A DNA stretch of 25,633 nt from Alangreenwoodia sp964438605 (GCA_964438605.1 CAYTKT010000031.1:1-25633); one strand, 5' to 3'. Shown: positions 1-7,234, numbered from the stretch's first letter. The notes: generated from the letters alone by a model not told the origin. Program-made: numbers and translations.

Positions 1-8
1 AAAAAAGG

Positions 9-14
9 TATAAT
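9..14 (+). promoter_or_regulatory. -10 element of small RNA promoter
   Basis: A perfect TATAAT lies seven bases before the first base of the predicted folded RNA at 21. The -35 element would fall outside the window, so the promoter is only half visible. Confidence 0.5.
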
Positions 15-20
15 ATGTAC

Positions 21-112
21 GCGGTAGGGCCGTTTGGCCTTTGTGTAGGTACTCTAGCTACCTGGACAAGCTTCAAGGGATTGGGACTCCCTTGGAGATG
101 CCGCATTTTTTG
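21..112 (+). ncRNA. Putative structured small RNA, cloverleaf-like, family unknown
   Basis: No known family was recognised. The segment starts just after a TATAAT and ends in a T-rich run (106-117). The ends pair (GCGG at 21-24 with CCGC at 101-104) and enclose three hairpins. Hairpin 1 is GGCC-GTTT-GGCC (28-39). Hairpin 2 has stem AGGTA/TACCT (47-51 with 59-63), extended by TGT/ACA. Hairpin 3 has a 10-bp stem (71-80 with 88-97). The SRP RNA GGAAG tetraloop region, S-box core and T-box motif are not seen. It could be a free small RNA or a leader that terminates early. A 60-codon reading frame over the same bases is not credible given the folding. Confidence 0.5.
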
Positions 113-259
113 TTTTTCGTCTATATTATACCAAGGATAACGAAAATAGCAAGGATTATTTTTCAAACTGCCAACAGCTCTATTCGCACGTCTATTGATT
201 TTTCAATGCTTCCAATAGATTAATTTTTTCGGAAAAACATCTTTTTCAGACGGTCTGAT

Positions 260-375
260 CTATGAATTCGAGATTTTTTCCGGTTCACTTGCTGAATCAG
301 AATCATTTTCGGATTTATTTTTCGCTGATTCTATTTTTGATCTATTTGTTCAATCATTCCTGTCATTTTTATCAT
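260..375 (-). CDS. Possible micro-protein, only complete with a -1 frameshift
   Basis: AGGAGG (383-388) sits exactly seven bases before an ATG at 375. The frame reads MIKMTGMIEQIDQK and then stops at TAG (331-333). The stop directly follows CAAAAA. A slip back by one base there, or one extra A, would continue as IESAKNKSENDSDSASEPEK and a few more residues, stopping at 260-262, for 38 residues in all. The continuation is polar and acidic, unlike random AT-rich translation. It could be a programmed -1 shift, a decayed small gene, a sequencing error in the A-run, or chance. No family was recognised. The strong ribosome binding site is the firmest part of the call. Confidence 0.25.
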
Positions 376-437
376 TTGGAACCCTCCTGTTTTCCAACGC
401 GAATTGTAAAATCAACTTGAACACTTGAACATGGAAA

Positions 438-508
438 GATCCATAGAGCCCTTCCTTTGGTAGAATGAGGTTGCACACTAAAACTACGAGGGGAAAGCTC
501 TATGGATC
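438..508. repeat. Inverted repeat around a lost or decayed start region
   Basis: GATCCATAGAGC (438-449) is the exact reverse complement of GCTCTATGGATC (497-508), which contains the ATG at 502-504. A near-copy, AGCTCTATGAATCA, follows at about 551-564. This could be a foldback that hides the start codon, an operator pair, or the end of a decayed mobile element. No transposase motif is visible. Confidence 0.4.
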
Positions 509-725
509 AACTACAGTTTACTACAACTCAGCAGCCCCATCTCCTTGGATGGAGCTCTATGAATCATTCAACTGTCAAGGTTCCAGCAAGTGTTCAACTT
601 ATTATTGCAATTCGCGCAACATTTTATTTTACAAATCGGGTTAAGTCCGCAGCAGTCAATTTCATCCCCGCTCTACTTCATTTTCTGACATCTGCTGAAC
701 TTCGGGAAACCGTCGGCAGGTCCGA

Positions 726-1163
726 TTATATAACATACTGATCCGCCAGCAACTCATTCTGCCAGTCAAGCATATCGGCCAGTGTGATTCCCTCAAGCAC
801 CTCGTTAATCGCGGCATCGAGCTTCTCCCATAACCTGTAACTGGCGCAGACTCCCTTATACTCGCATGGAATCCCGTTCTGTCCAACACAGTCCGCCGGC
901 GACAGATCCCCTTCTGCTGCTTTCAGAATCTGCCCGACAGTATATTTTTCCGGCTCATCATTCAGCAGATAACCGCCCCGCGCACCTCTGATTCCTTTGA
1001 CGAGTGACGCTCTGTGCAGCGATGCCACAATCTGCTCCAGATATTTTTCAGATATATTTTGCCTTCTTGCAATATCTTTTAATTTCACAGGCTCGCCATG
1101 ATGGTAGGACGCAAGATCAAGCATTAATTTTATCGCATTCTTCCCCTTTGTGGATACCCTCAT
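726..1163 (-). CDS. Rrf2-family transcriptional regulator (IscR/CymR-like)
   Basis: This 145-residue protein has the usual Rrf2 length and begins MRVSTKGKNAIKLMLDLA, with a winged helix-turn-helix over residues 1-65 (KLKDIARRQNISEKYLEQIV, then the RGARGGY wing). Three cysteines at 92, 100 and 106 (C-x7-C-x5-C) match the place where IscR and NsrR bind an Fe-S cluster, so iron-sulfur or redox sensing is likely. CymR, the related regulator of cysteine metabolism in Bacillus, works with CysK as partner, which makes the two cysK paralogues nearby notable. The start follows GGAGGCTTTT. The gene lies 372 bases beyond the last gene of the nitrogenase-like operon, on the same strand, so it probably has its own promoter. 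Its targets are inferred: the sulfur and nitrogenase-like units in this window. Confidence 0.9.
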   Translation of the reverse strand: MRVSTKGKNAIKLMLDLASYHHGEPVKLKDIARRQNISEKYLEQIVASLHRASLVKGIRGARGGYLLNDEPEKYTVGQILKAAEGDLSPADCVGQNGIPCEYKGVCASYRLWEKLDAAINEVLEGITLADMLDWQNELLADQYVI

Positions 1164-1224
1164 AAAAGCCTCCTCTCCTCAGACTGTCCGAAAACTAATT
1201 CCTCGCGGGTCATCATTCTCCATT

Positions 1225-1240
1225 TTCGTTTCTAAACGAA
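1225..1240. promoter_or_regulatory. Dyad in the Rrf2 gene leader, possible operator
   Basis: TTCGTTT-CT-AAACGAA is a perfect 7-bp dyad about 60 bases upstream of the regulator start codon, in the transcribed leader or near the promoter. Autoregulation is an inference from its position. Confidence 0.35.
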
Positions 1241-1284
1241 CCACAAAATCATTTTCTGAAACCACTTTATTTTTAATTGTCGAT

Positions 1285-1314
1285 ATAATATTAACGCTGT
1301 CCTCCGCCTGAAAA
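1285..1314 (-). promoter_or_regulatory. Weak candidate promoter for the Rrf2 gene
   Basis: On the minus strand TTTTCA (1309-1314) and TATTAT (1285-1290) are separated by 18 bases. The -35 is poor and the -10 is fair. It lies about 120 bases upstream of the start codon. Confidence 0.3.
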
Positions 1315-1497
1315 ATTAACTGTCGAGTTTTCTGACAGGCTCCCCGCCTGCAGGTTTTATATACCTTATCATTCCTATAAGGATTACAGCGCCACTATTT
1401 TTCTATCATCTGCAATAAATTCTGACTATTAGCACGATAAACCATTTATTAGACAAATCGAGCCAGGCCCACGGCAACACTTTCCCCAAAAGCCAGC

Positions 1498-1513
1498 ACT
1501 TGTCCGGACAAGT
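1498..1513. repeat. 16-bp perfect palindrome after the nitrogenase-like operon
   Basis: ACTTGTCC joined to GGACAAGT forms an uninterrupted palindrome 22 bases past the stop of the last operon gene. No T-run follows on the minus strand (GCTGGCTTTTGGGG comes next), so it is a poor intrinsic terminator. It may serve as an operator, an RNA end or a processing site. Confidence 0.4.
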
Positions 1514-1535
1514 CCACCTTCAGAGAAATCTGAAA

Positions 1536-2171
1536 CTATTTTCGAACTTTTAAAGACTCATGGTTGTCAACACGCTCAAAATAAAAAGATATTTTTTCCA
1601 ATGCTTCCTCAACGGAACAGCTTACATCAAACGCCGAAATCGCCCTGCGTTCAAGCTGCTTTTGGATATGGAACCCGATTTTCCGGCAGACAACACATCT
1701 GCAGTCGGAAATCAGTTCCACCTTTCCAGACGTTCCGGCTCTGCCGGAGCAACCGCTCTGCAACCCGCAGGCACCACCCGTTCCGCAGCTGTCGGTTTGA
1801 ACAACGCCTGCGCTATTCATCTCCGAACAGACCCCCGTGCTGCCAGCGTCCTCATGGTCATTTTCACCGCAGATCTGACTGCCTTGGACACAGTCTGAAC
1901 CCGTTTCGGCGCCATTTTTGCCGTTTCCGACCGGCCTCACTCCAATATCGTTTTCGCCGCAGTCTGTACCTTCCCCGCAATTCCTGTCTGCTTTCTGATC
2001 CGTTTCCAGCCCGCCGCTGTCCTTTCTCTTATCGTCCCCGCGGCAAACCCGTTCCCGCGCTTCCCGACACACACCGTTTTCCACCTCATAAATGAGAAAC
2101 CGCTCCGCCTCCCCGAACGTCCGGTCAATCATCTTTCCGTCGGAAGACGCCACAGCTATTTTATAAGACAT
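1536..2171 (-). CDS. NifX-type cofactor-binding domain protein split by a cysteine-rich insertion
   Basis: This is the last gene of the nitrogenase-like operon, 211 residues from the ATG at 2171. GGAGGTG stands seven bases before that ATG, and nifK-like ends 14 bases upstream. The first 45 residues (SYKIAVASSDGKMIDRTFG) and the last 65 (ISDCRCVVCRKIG, then SVEEALEKI) match the two halves of the NifX/NafY/NifB-C-terminal domain (dinitrogenase Fe-Mo cofactor family). Members of that family carry NifB-derived clusters between proteins. Between the halves lie about 95 residues rich in Gly, Asp and Cys, with CGEND appearing twice. The whole protein has 14 cysteines. A cluster carrier or metal-storage role is inferred. 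The insertion is not a domain recognised here, and its low complexity could also mean a flexible, non-catalytic expansion. Confidence 0.8.
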   Translation of the reverse strand: MSYKIAVASSDGKMIDRTFGEAERFLIYEVENGVCREARERVCRGDDKRKDSGGLETDQKADRNCGEGTDCGENDIGVRPVGNGKNGAETGSDCVQGSQICGENDHEDAGSTGVCSEMNSAGVVQTDSCGTGGACGLQSGCSGRAGTSGKVELISDCRCVVCRKIGFHIQKQLERRAISAFDVSCSVEEALEKISFYFERVDNHESLKVRK

Positions 2172-2185
2172 GCGCTCACCTCCGG

Positions 2186-3484
2186 CTAATTCCATCTCTG
2201 TACAGCGACAGAATAAATATCCTCAATCAGTCGGATTCCACCCGTATATCCCGTATAAAAACTATCCAAAACAACCTTATCCTGCACCGGCCACGAAATA
2301 TTCAAATAATGACCAAACAGTTCATCTGTCAGTTCCTTCTCATAATAACTGCCCAAAATCAACGGATATCCGTGATAATCATGCTCCTTAATCTCATTAT
2401 GTATCTTAAATCCGTCAGTTTCAAAGGCAACTTCGGCCTTGATCCCGTAATTCAAATTCGTAAATTCCTCCCTGATCTGCTCGCGGTACGCTTTCGGCGT
2501 GTCGTCCGTGATAAACTGCTTTGCCGGCACGAGACCGAGATCGTTGACGAGAAACTTTGTAATTCCAAGCGCATACTGCGCGTCCCCGACGACAGAAAAC
2601 TGCTTTGCCATAACACGCGTTTCAAGAAACATATCGGCATACCGTTCAATCAGATAATAATAGTAATTTTCGTGCTTATCGATCACTTCCTCTACCTTTT
2701 TCTCGTCAATTCCGGCAAATTTCCCGACCTCCCTGAGGAATTTGCTCGTTTCAAACGCGCCAATCGGCAGCGTCGGATAATGAAGATATGGAATTCCCAG
2801 TTTCTTTTCCATTTTCTTCATATTTTTGACAGATACCCACGGCGACACAAGCAGATTAAACTCGGCTTTCGGAATACGATTGATATTTTCGATACCGCGC
2901 TGATACCCGAAAATCGTATTCGGCGTCAAACCGATTTCAGTCATCAGTCTTTCCAGTTCCCTGATATTTCCAAGCCAGAATAAATCCTGATATGGCACGT
3001 CTGCCCAGATATTGACAAGTCCCTTTTCTTTTTCGTCAGATTTTTTAAGATATTGTTCAATAATAGCATCTATAATCTGTTCATGTCCGATATAATTATT
3101 TCCCTTAAAACCTGCCGTAGACGCGTAGATAACAGGCTTTCCCACTTCCTCAAATCGACTGACAACTTCTGCCGTATCGTCTCCGACGATCTCAGGAATA
3201 CATCCCGTCAGCACAACGTACAAGTCGGCATCAATTACTTTTAATGCGTTTTCGATGGTCGTTTCCAGCTTCTGCATCCCGCCGAAAACGACCTCTTTTT
3301 CATTGATACTTGTACAGGGAAAAATATTTGGTGAAAAATAACCGGAGCTTCCGATGGGATCAGAAAGTTTCTGTGCGCAGCCCGGCCCGGAATGAAGTAC
3401 GGGAATTGCCCGTGTAATCGCCTGAACAGTCTGCATGGCGCCCATCGCACATTTATACCTCTGCATATCTAATAATTTCGCCAT
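2186..3484 (-). CDS. Nitrogenase-like component 1, beta (NifK-like) subunit
   Basis: The protein has 432 residues from the ATG at 3484; a GTG at 3487 is also possible. It is shorter than NifK of N2 fixers (about 520) because it lacks the long N-terminal arm. Cysteines at 12 (YKCAMGA), 36 (LHSGPGC) and 95 (TGCIPEIVGDD) align with NifK P-cluster ligands 70, 95 and 153. The later block KKLGIPYLHYPTLPIGAFET matches the fold's conserved EKYGIP region but has no cofactor cysteine, as expected for the beta side. The TGA stop of nifD-like and this ATG share a base (TGATG), so translation is coupled and a 1:1 complex is likely. With the NifD-like subunit it should form the alpha2beta2 catalytic component. 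Confidence 0.9.
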   Translation of the reverse strand: MAKLLDMQRYKCAMGAMQTVQAITRAIPVLHSGPGCAQKLSDPIGSSGYFSPNIFPCTSINEKEVVFGGMQKLETTIENALKVIDADLYVVLTGCIPEIVGDDTAEVVSRFEEVGKPVIYASTAGFKGNNYIGHEQIIDAIIEQYLKKSDEKEKGLVNIWADVPYQDLFWLGNIRELERLMTEIGLTPNTIFGYQRGIENINRIPKAEFNLLVSPWVSVKNMKKMEKKLGIPYLHYPTLPIGAFETSKFLREVGKFAGIDEKKVEEVIDKHENYYYYLIERYADMFLETRVMAKQFSVVGDAQYALGITKFLVNDLGLVPAKQFITDDTPKAYREQIREEFTNLNYGIKAEVAFETDGFKIHNEIKEHDYHGYPLILGSYYEKELTDELFGHYLNISWPVQDKVVLDSFYTGYTGGIRLIEDIYSVAVQRWN

Positions 3485-4947
3485 CACTTTTTCGCCTCCT
3501 CAAGAAATTCGCCTACATTCTGCTGATACCACCAGTCTGTGTAAGGAAGCTTCACTCGTCTTGCCAGGTTTTTCTCAAAACTCCTGTTGCGGATGCTGTC
3601 CAGAATCGACTGGGCAAATTCCAGCGTATGCCGGTACCCGAAAATCATATATTCATCAGCCACATAAACCGCCGGCGTCCCGTTCTTAATCGCCCACACC
3701 GTGGAGCCCGGATGCCTCGACAGGTAAAGGTCAGGCTGATATTTGTTCAGAATATTCATCACTTCATAATTCTGCTGGTCGGCAACACTGGCTCCAAAAT
3801 CAATGTCGTGCTCCAGCAGATATTCCATCGAAGGCGGTGTGTCACCGTTTTCATACTTCTTGTCATAATGCCATGCCAGCGCCCATACGACTTCGATGCC
3901 AAGTTCGTCAAGGACTCTCGACACTTCAAACGTATATCCCGGCCCCATGCCGATAACGGCTTTCAGTCCTTTCAATTCCTTCTTAACTTCCTCAATCTGC
4001 GGTATGTAAATCGCTCGCTGTTCTGCGATATATTTTTCCACCTTGCTGCTTCTGTCGGTCACCCGGCCGATTTCGCGCAGCCATGTTTCAAATCCTGTAA
4101 TTCCCAACGGATTGATCGTCCTGATATATGGAACGCCATATTTTTCCTCAAGGCCGTTTCCGAGATAATTTCCCAGTGTGCCGCAGATACACGTCGTCGC
4201 CAGAGATTCCGACATATGGCTGAGTTCCTCGACCGATGAGTTACAGTATAAGAAAATCGGCTCCAGGTCAAAATTTTTGAATATTTCAATAATTTCAGGC
4301 CGTGTGCTCTCGAAAAAATTCTTAAAATTAATCGTGTTACGCTTCTGCTTCGGCGGCTGAACAATGGCGCTGAGAACGGCATGGTCTGAAATATCAAAGC
4401 CGGTAGCCCAGATTCTCGATTTAAAGCCCTCGCAGTGAACTGCCACAATCGGAACACCGATTTCATCTTTCACTTCATCGACGACGCTGTCAATATCTTC
4501 GCCGATAATTCCCGTGGCGCAGGAACTTGTGACGAAAATCGCCTTCGGCGCATATCTGCTGTTCACTTCAAAAATAATCTTTTTGAGCGCTTCCGTGGAA
4601 CCGAAAATCGTGTCATTTTCGTTCATATCTGTCCCGACATAAACCGTATTGTTCGTAATTCCGCGTTTTCTGGCCATTACCTTATCGATATAATAAGCGT
4701 TGGCTCCGGCAACAGAACATCCCGCCGGCCCGTGGTGTATGATCGCCACATCCCGGATAGCCGAAAGCTGGCCAAGGGCACAGCTTGACAGACATGTGCT
4801 GGACTGGGAAAAACACCTGGCGCATCCCTTCAGCGTCCCGCTCTTACTCTGGTCTGCCAGATCGCCTAGCGTCCCGATATATCCCGTAATGGAGCCGATT
4901 CTGTTTTCTCTCGTAGCGACATTGGAACTCGCTAAATTCAGTGCCAT
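3484..4947 (-). CDS. Nitrogenase-like component 1, alpha (NifD-like) catalytic subunit
   Basis: The protein has 487 residues from MALNLASSNV, chosen because AGGAGG lies seven bases ahead and the divergent cysK stop is one base upstream. Candidate P-cluster ligands are cysteines 42, 45, 52 or 56 in the N-terminal block, Cys77 (HHGPAGC) and Cys143 (SSCATGIIGEDI). Aligned by eye to Azotobacter NifD, Cys255 (CGTLGNYLGNGLEEKYGVPY) falls on cofactor ligand Cys275, and His440 (IFGYRH) falls near ligand His442. The NifD residues Gln191 and His195, needed for N2 reduction, align with Trp180 and Phe184. The protein therefore probably binds a NifB-derived cluster but reduces something other than N2. Its sulfur neighbours favour an organosulfur substrate, as with methylthio-alkane reductase. 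Protochlorophyllide or F430 reductase relatives are less likely because those work without NifB and lack the cofactor ligands. Confidence 0.9.
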   Translation of the reverse strand: MALNLASSNVATRENRIGSITGYIGTLGDLADQSKSGTLKGCARCFSQSSTCLSSCALGQLSAIRDVAIIHHGPAGCSVAGANAYYIDKVMARKRGITNNTVYVGTDMNENDTIFGSTEALKKIIFEVNSRYAPKAIFVTSSCATGIIGEDIDSVVDEVKDEIGVPIVAVHCEGFKSRIWATGFDISDHAVLSAIVQPPKQKRNTINFKNFFESTRPEIIEIFKNFDLEPIFLYCNSSVEELSHMSESLATTCICGTLGNYLGNGLEEKYGVPYIRTINPLGITGFETWLREIGRVTDRSSKVEKYIAEQRAIYIPQIEEVKKELKGLKAVIGMGPGYTFEVSRVLDELGIEVVWALAWHYDKKYENGDTPPSMEYLLEHDIDFGASVADQQNYEVMNILNKYQPDLYLSRHPGSTVWAIKNGTPAVYVADEYMIFGYRHTLEFAQSILDSIRNRSFEKNLARRVKLPYTDWWYQQNVGEFLEEAKK

Positions 4948-4948
4948 A

Positions 4949-5956
4949 TTATGCCTCCTGACTTGTATCTTCTTCGTTAAACAAATTTGTGGAAAGATAA
5001 CGCAGACCCGTATCAGGAAGGACGGCAACAATCGTTTTTCCTTCATTCTCCGGCCTCTTTGCCAGCTGTGTCGCCGCATGAATCGCTGCTCCTGAAGATG
5101 TGCCCACGAGAATTCCGTCTGTCTTTGCCACTTCTCTCGCAGCCTTATACGCATCAATCGTTTCTACTTCAAATTTTTCATCATAAATATTCAAATCCAT
5201 TGTTGACGGTACAATTTCCGTCGGCACACCGTCAAATGCATGAACGCCTGTAATCTCCTCAGGTGTCGGATTCTCCTCGCTCGGCAGCGAATTGGGGCCC
5301 GGCTGAATTGCAACGATTTTAATATCAGGATTTTTTGATTTTAAAAATTTTCCGGCCCCTGATACCGTTCCGCCTGTTCCCACGTTTGCTACCAAAATAT
5401 CCACATTTCCGTCCGTATCTTCCCAGATTTCCGGCCCCGTAGTCGCCTCGTGGACTGCCGGATTCGCCGGATTCGAACTCTGATCTACAAAGAAAATGCC
5501 AGTTTCCTTAGATAAAACTTCTTCCCGCAGTGCTTTGATTGCCGCCATGAAGTCGCCGCCCGTAGCCTGCAGCACGCGGTCGATAGCCGGTTCTTCCGAA
5601 AGCTTAATCGTTTCACCGCCGAAAGCATGAATAACCTGATAACGCTCCTGGCTCACCTGATCCTGAATATAGACGCGAAACTTGTAACCCTTCGTGGCTG
5701 CAATGGCCGCCAAACCGATTCCCGTGTTCCCGCTGGTCGTTTCAACGACCGTATATCCTGGCTTCAGCAGTCCTTTTTTCTCGGCATCCTCTATCATCGC
5801 CAGCGCGATTCTGTCTTTTACGCTTTGGTTCGGATTATAATATTCCAGTTTTGCCAGAATCTTAGCTTTCAAATGATGCTTTTTTCCATAATTTTTAATC
5901 TCAAGAAGCGGTGTCCCGCCCACGAGTTCCGTAATCGATCCATATACCTTTCCCAT
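4949..5956 (-). CDS. Divergent cysteine synthase-like PLP enzyme embedded in the nitrogenase-like operon
   Basis: This is a 335-residue member of the CysK/cystathionine beta-synthase fold. The start at 5956 follows AGGAGGAGTT. PLP lysine 47 (NPNQSVKDR), the TSGNTG loop (about 74-79) and the NVGTGGTVSGAG phosphate loop are present, so it should be active on PLP. The regions that shape substrate use differ from ordinary O-acetylserine sulfhydrylase: the usual LPDTMSxERR reads YIQDQVSQERY, and the usual SPVLS..PGPHKIQGIG block reads PGPNSLPSEENPTPEEITGV. It lies between nifH-like and nifD-like, where no ordinary nitrogenase operon has a cysK. It may attach or release the thiol that the reductase makes or uses. 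Its exact substrate is unknown. It could also be a cysteine desulfurating or cluster-supply enzyme. Confidence 0.85.
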   Translation of the reverse strand: MGKVYGSITELVGGTPLLEIKNYGKKHHLKAKILAKLEYYNPNQSVKDRIALAMIEDAEKKGLLKPGYTVVETTSGNTGIGLAAIAATKGYKFRVYIQDQVSQERYQVIHAFGGETIKLSEEPAIDRVLQATGGDFMAAIKALREEVLSKETGIFFVDQSSNPANPAVHEATTGPEIWEDTDGNVDILVANVGTGGTVSGAGKFLKSKNPDIKIVAIQPGPNSLPSEENPTPEEITGVHAFDGVPTEIVPSTMDLNIYDEKFEVETIDAYKAAREVAKTDGILVGTSSGAAIHAATQLAKRPENEGKTIVAVLPDTGLRYLSTNLFNEEDTSQEA

Positions 5957-6186
5957 AACTCCTCCTTCTGTCCCAGTGCGGTTCCTGTCCGCATCCACAT
6001 AAAAAATACACCGGCCAAACGCGTCTGCCCGTTCATCGAATCAATCTCCCTCCGCCCGGTGAGTGGCCAATTTCCTGTCAGTTCCCCGATTCCCCGCGTC
6101 TCTGATTTTCCTGGCCGCTTCTCAAGTTCTCCGGCTAAACACGTCTGTTCACCGCCCGACGAATCCGGCTCTGCCTGCGCCTCCAA
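5957..6186. repeat. 230-base spacer with a degenerate direct repeat inside the operon
   Basis: The gap between nifH-like and the cysK paralogue holds CCGGCCAAACGCGTCTG (about 6010) and CCGGCTAAACACGTCTG (about 6131), each followed by related GTTCA and CGAATC words. An open frame through it starts right after the nifH-like stop but has no ribosome binding site of note and unlikely composition. It is read here as non-coding. Confidence 0.4.
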
Positions 6187-7035
6187 TTAAATCCGATAAT
6201 CTTCCACAGAATCCATAAGTCCGAACTCAAGTAAAATTTCCTCCAACCGTTCCTGCGTCATCGGCGTCGGAATATCAAATTTCGTGTTATTGATTACTGC
6301 TTCCGCCAGATTGCGGTATTCCTGAGCTTGATTCGAATCCGGCTTATATTCGATTACCGTCTTCTTGTTAATTTCCGCCCGCTGTACAATGTTGTCACGC
6401 GGTACGAAATAGAGAAGCTGCGTGCCCAGCTCTTTTGAAAACGCGCGCAGCAGGTCCATCTCTCTGTCGACATTTCTGCTGTTGCAGATGATACCTCCGA
6501 GCCTTACGCCGCCTGTCCTTGCGAATCTCTTGATTCCCTTCGCAATATTGTTGGCTGCATATAACGCCATCATTTCACCGCTGGCAACGATATAAATTTC
6601 CTTTGCCTTGCCCTCGCGGATCGGCATCGCGAATCCGCCGCAGACAACATCGCCTAAAACGTCGTAAAATACATAATCGAGATCGTCCGTATATGCGCCG
6701 AGATTTTCCAGCATATTGATGGACGTGATGATACCTCTGCCCGCACAGCCTACGCCAGGCTCCGGACCACCGGATTCCACACATCTCGTGCCGCCATACC
6801 CTTCTCTCATAATCTGACTCAGCTCAATATCTTCGCCCTCGTCACGGATCGTATCGAGCACCGTCTTCTGCGCCAGACCGCCGAGAAGAAGTCTCGTGGA
6901 ATCAGCCTTCGGATCACACCCTACTACCATCACTTTTTTCCCATGTTCTACCAGACCTGCCGTCAGGTTTTGTGTCGTCGTCGATTTTCCGATTCCGCCT
7001 TTTCCATAGATCGCGATCTGTCTTATCTCTGCCAT
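6187..7035 (-). CDS. NifH-like Fe protein, electron donor to the nitrogenase-like complex
   Basis: The protein has 282 residues from MAEIRQIAIYGKGG (ATG at 7035, AAAGGA eight bases before). An upstream in-frame start would add 32 residues without homology. The P-loop GKGGIGKST (11-19), GCDPKADST (39-47), Cys97 (GVGCAGRG) and Cys132 (DVVCGGFAMP) fall at the same numbers as in Azotobacter NifH, so a homodimer holding one [4Fe-4S] cluster and hydrolysing ATP is near certain. Arg100, the residue ADP-ribosylated in some NifH, is present. It should pass low-potential electrons to the NifDK-like pair downstream and may also help mature their cofactor. Electron donors (ferredoxin, flavodoxin) are not in the window. 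Confidence 0.95.
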   Translation of the reverse strand: MAEIRQIAIYGKGGIGKSTTTQNLTAGLVEHGKKVMVVGCDPKADSTRLLLGGLAQKTVLDTIRDEGEDIELSQIMREGYGGTRCVESGGPEPGVGCAGRGIITSINMLENLGAYTDDLDYVFYDVLGDVVCGGFAMPIREGKAKEIYIVASGEMMALYAANNIAKGIKRFARTGGVRLGGIICNSRNVDREMDLLRAFSKELGTQLLYFVPRDNIVQRAEINKKTVIEYKPDSNQAQEYRNLAEAVINNTKFDIPTPMTQERLEEILLEFGLMDSVEDYRI

Positions 7036-7234
7036 TTTTCCATTCCTTTCCTGCCGTCCGCTTTCCTGCGGCAACCTGCCTTTGATATTTTCAGATCTGC
7101 TCAAAATTCCTGCGGATTTTGATGCAGACAAACCCTTTTTCTAACCGGTCAATCCAATAACTCTCTGTTTTTACCGGTTTTCATGCCGCCGGCTTTTTCC
7201 CAACCCCACAATTCTCTGTTTCCGCCTGTTTTTA
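7036..7234. repeat. 199-base spacer with a short degenerate duplication
   Basis: Two related pyrimidine-rich blocks, around TCTCTGTTTTTACCGG (about 7160) and TCTCTGTTTCCGCCTG (about 7212), lie about 50 bases apart between the nifX-domain gene and nifH-like. No promoter or terminator is convincing, and read-through is assumed. Confidence 0.3.

Larger units (their letters stand above)
118..725. other. AT-rich stretch with no confident gene
   Basis: About 600 bases follow the small RNA. Two weak candidates are listed separately: a minus-strand micro-ORF with a very strong ribosome binding site (260-375) and an inverted repeat that embraces the start of a 79-codon plus-strand frame (438-508). 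That frame starts at 502 (ATG after GAGGGGAAAGCTCT). It resembles no family recognised here and runs into the 3' end of the Rrf2 gene, so it may be the 5' remnant of a lost gene or insertion element. Confidence 0.5.

Noticed and set aside
502..741. 79-codon plus-strand gene as an intact transposase
   Set aside because: No catalytic motif or family is recognisable, and the frame collides with the Rrf2 gene end. At most it is a remnant.
1560..2095. Plus-strand frames over the cysteine-rich nifX insertion
   Set aside because: They are reverse-strand shadows of a GC-rich coding region. The minus-strand gene has a ribosome binding site, homology at both ends and operon position.
5869..6186. 105-codon minus-strand frame after nifH-like
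   Set aside because: It starts exactly at the nifH-like stop, overlaps the start of the cysK paralogue, and runs over degenerate repeats with no family resemblance.
2186..7035. Dark-operative protochlorophyllide reductase or F430 (CfbCD) system
   Set aside because: Those systems do not use NifB and lack the cofactor Cys/His pair. Here NifB and both ligands are present, and there are no tetrapyrrole genes.
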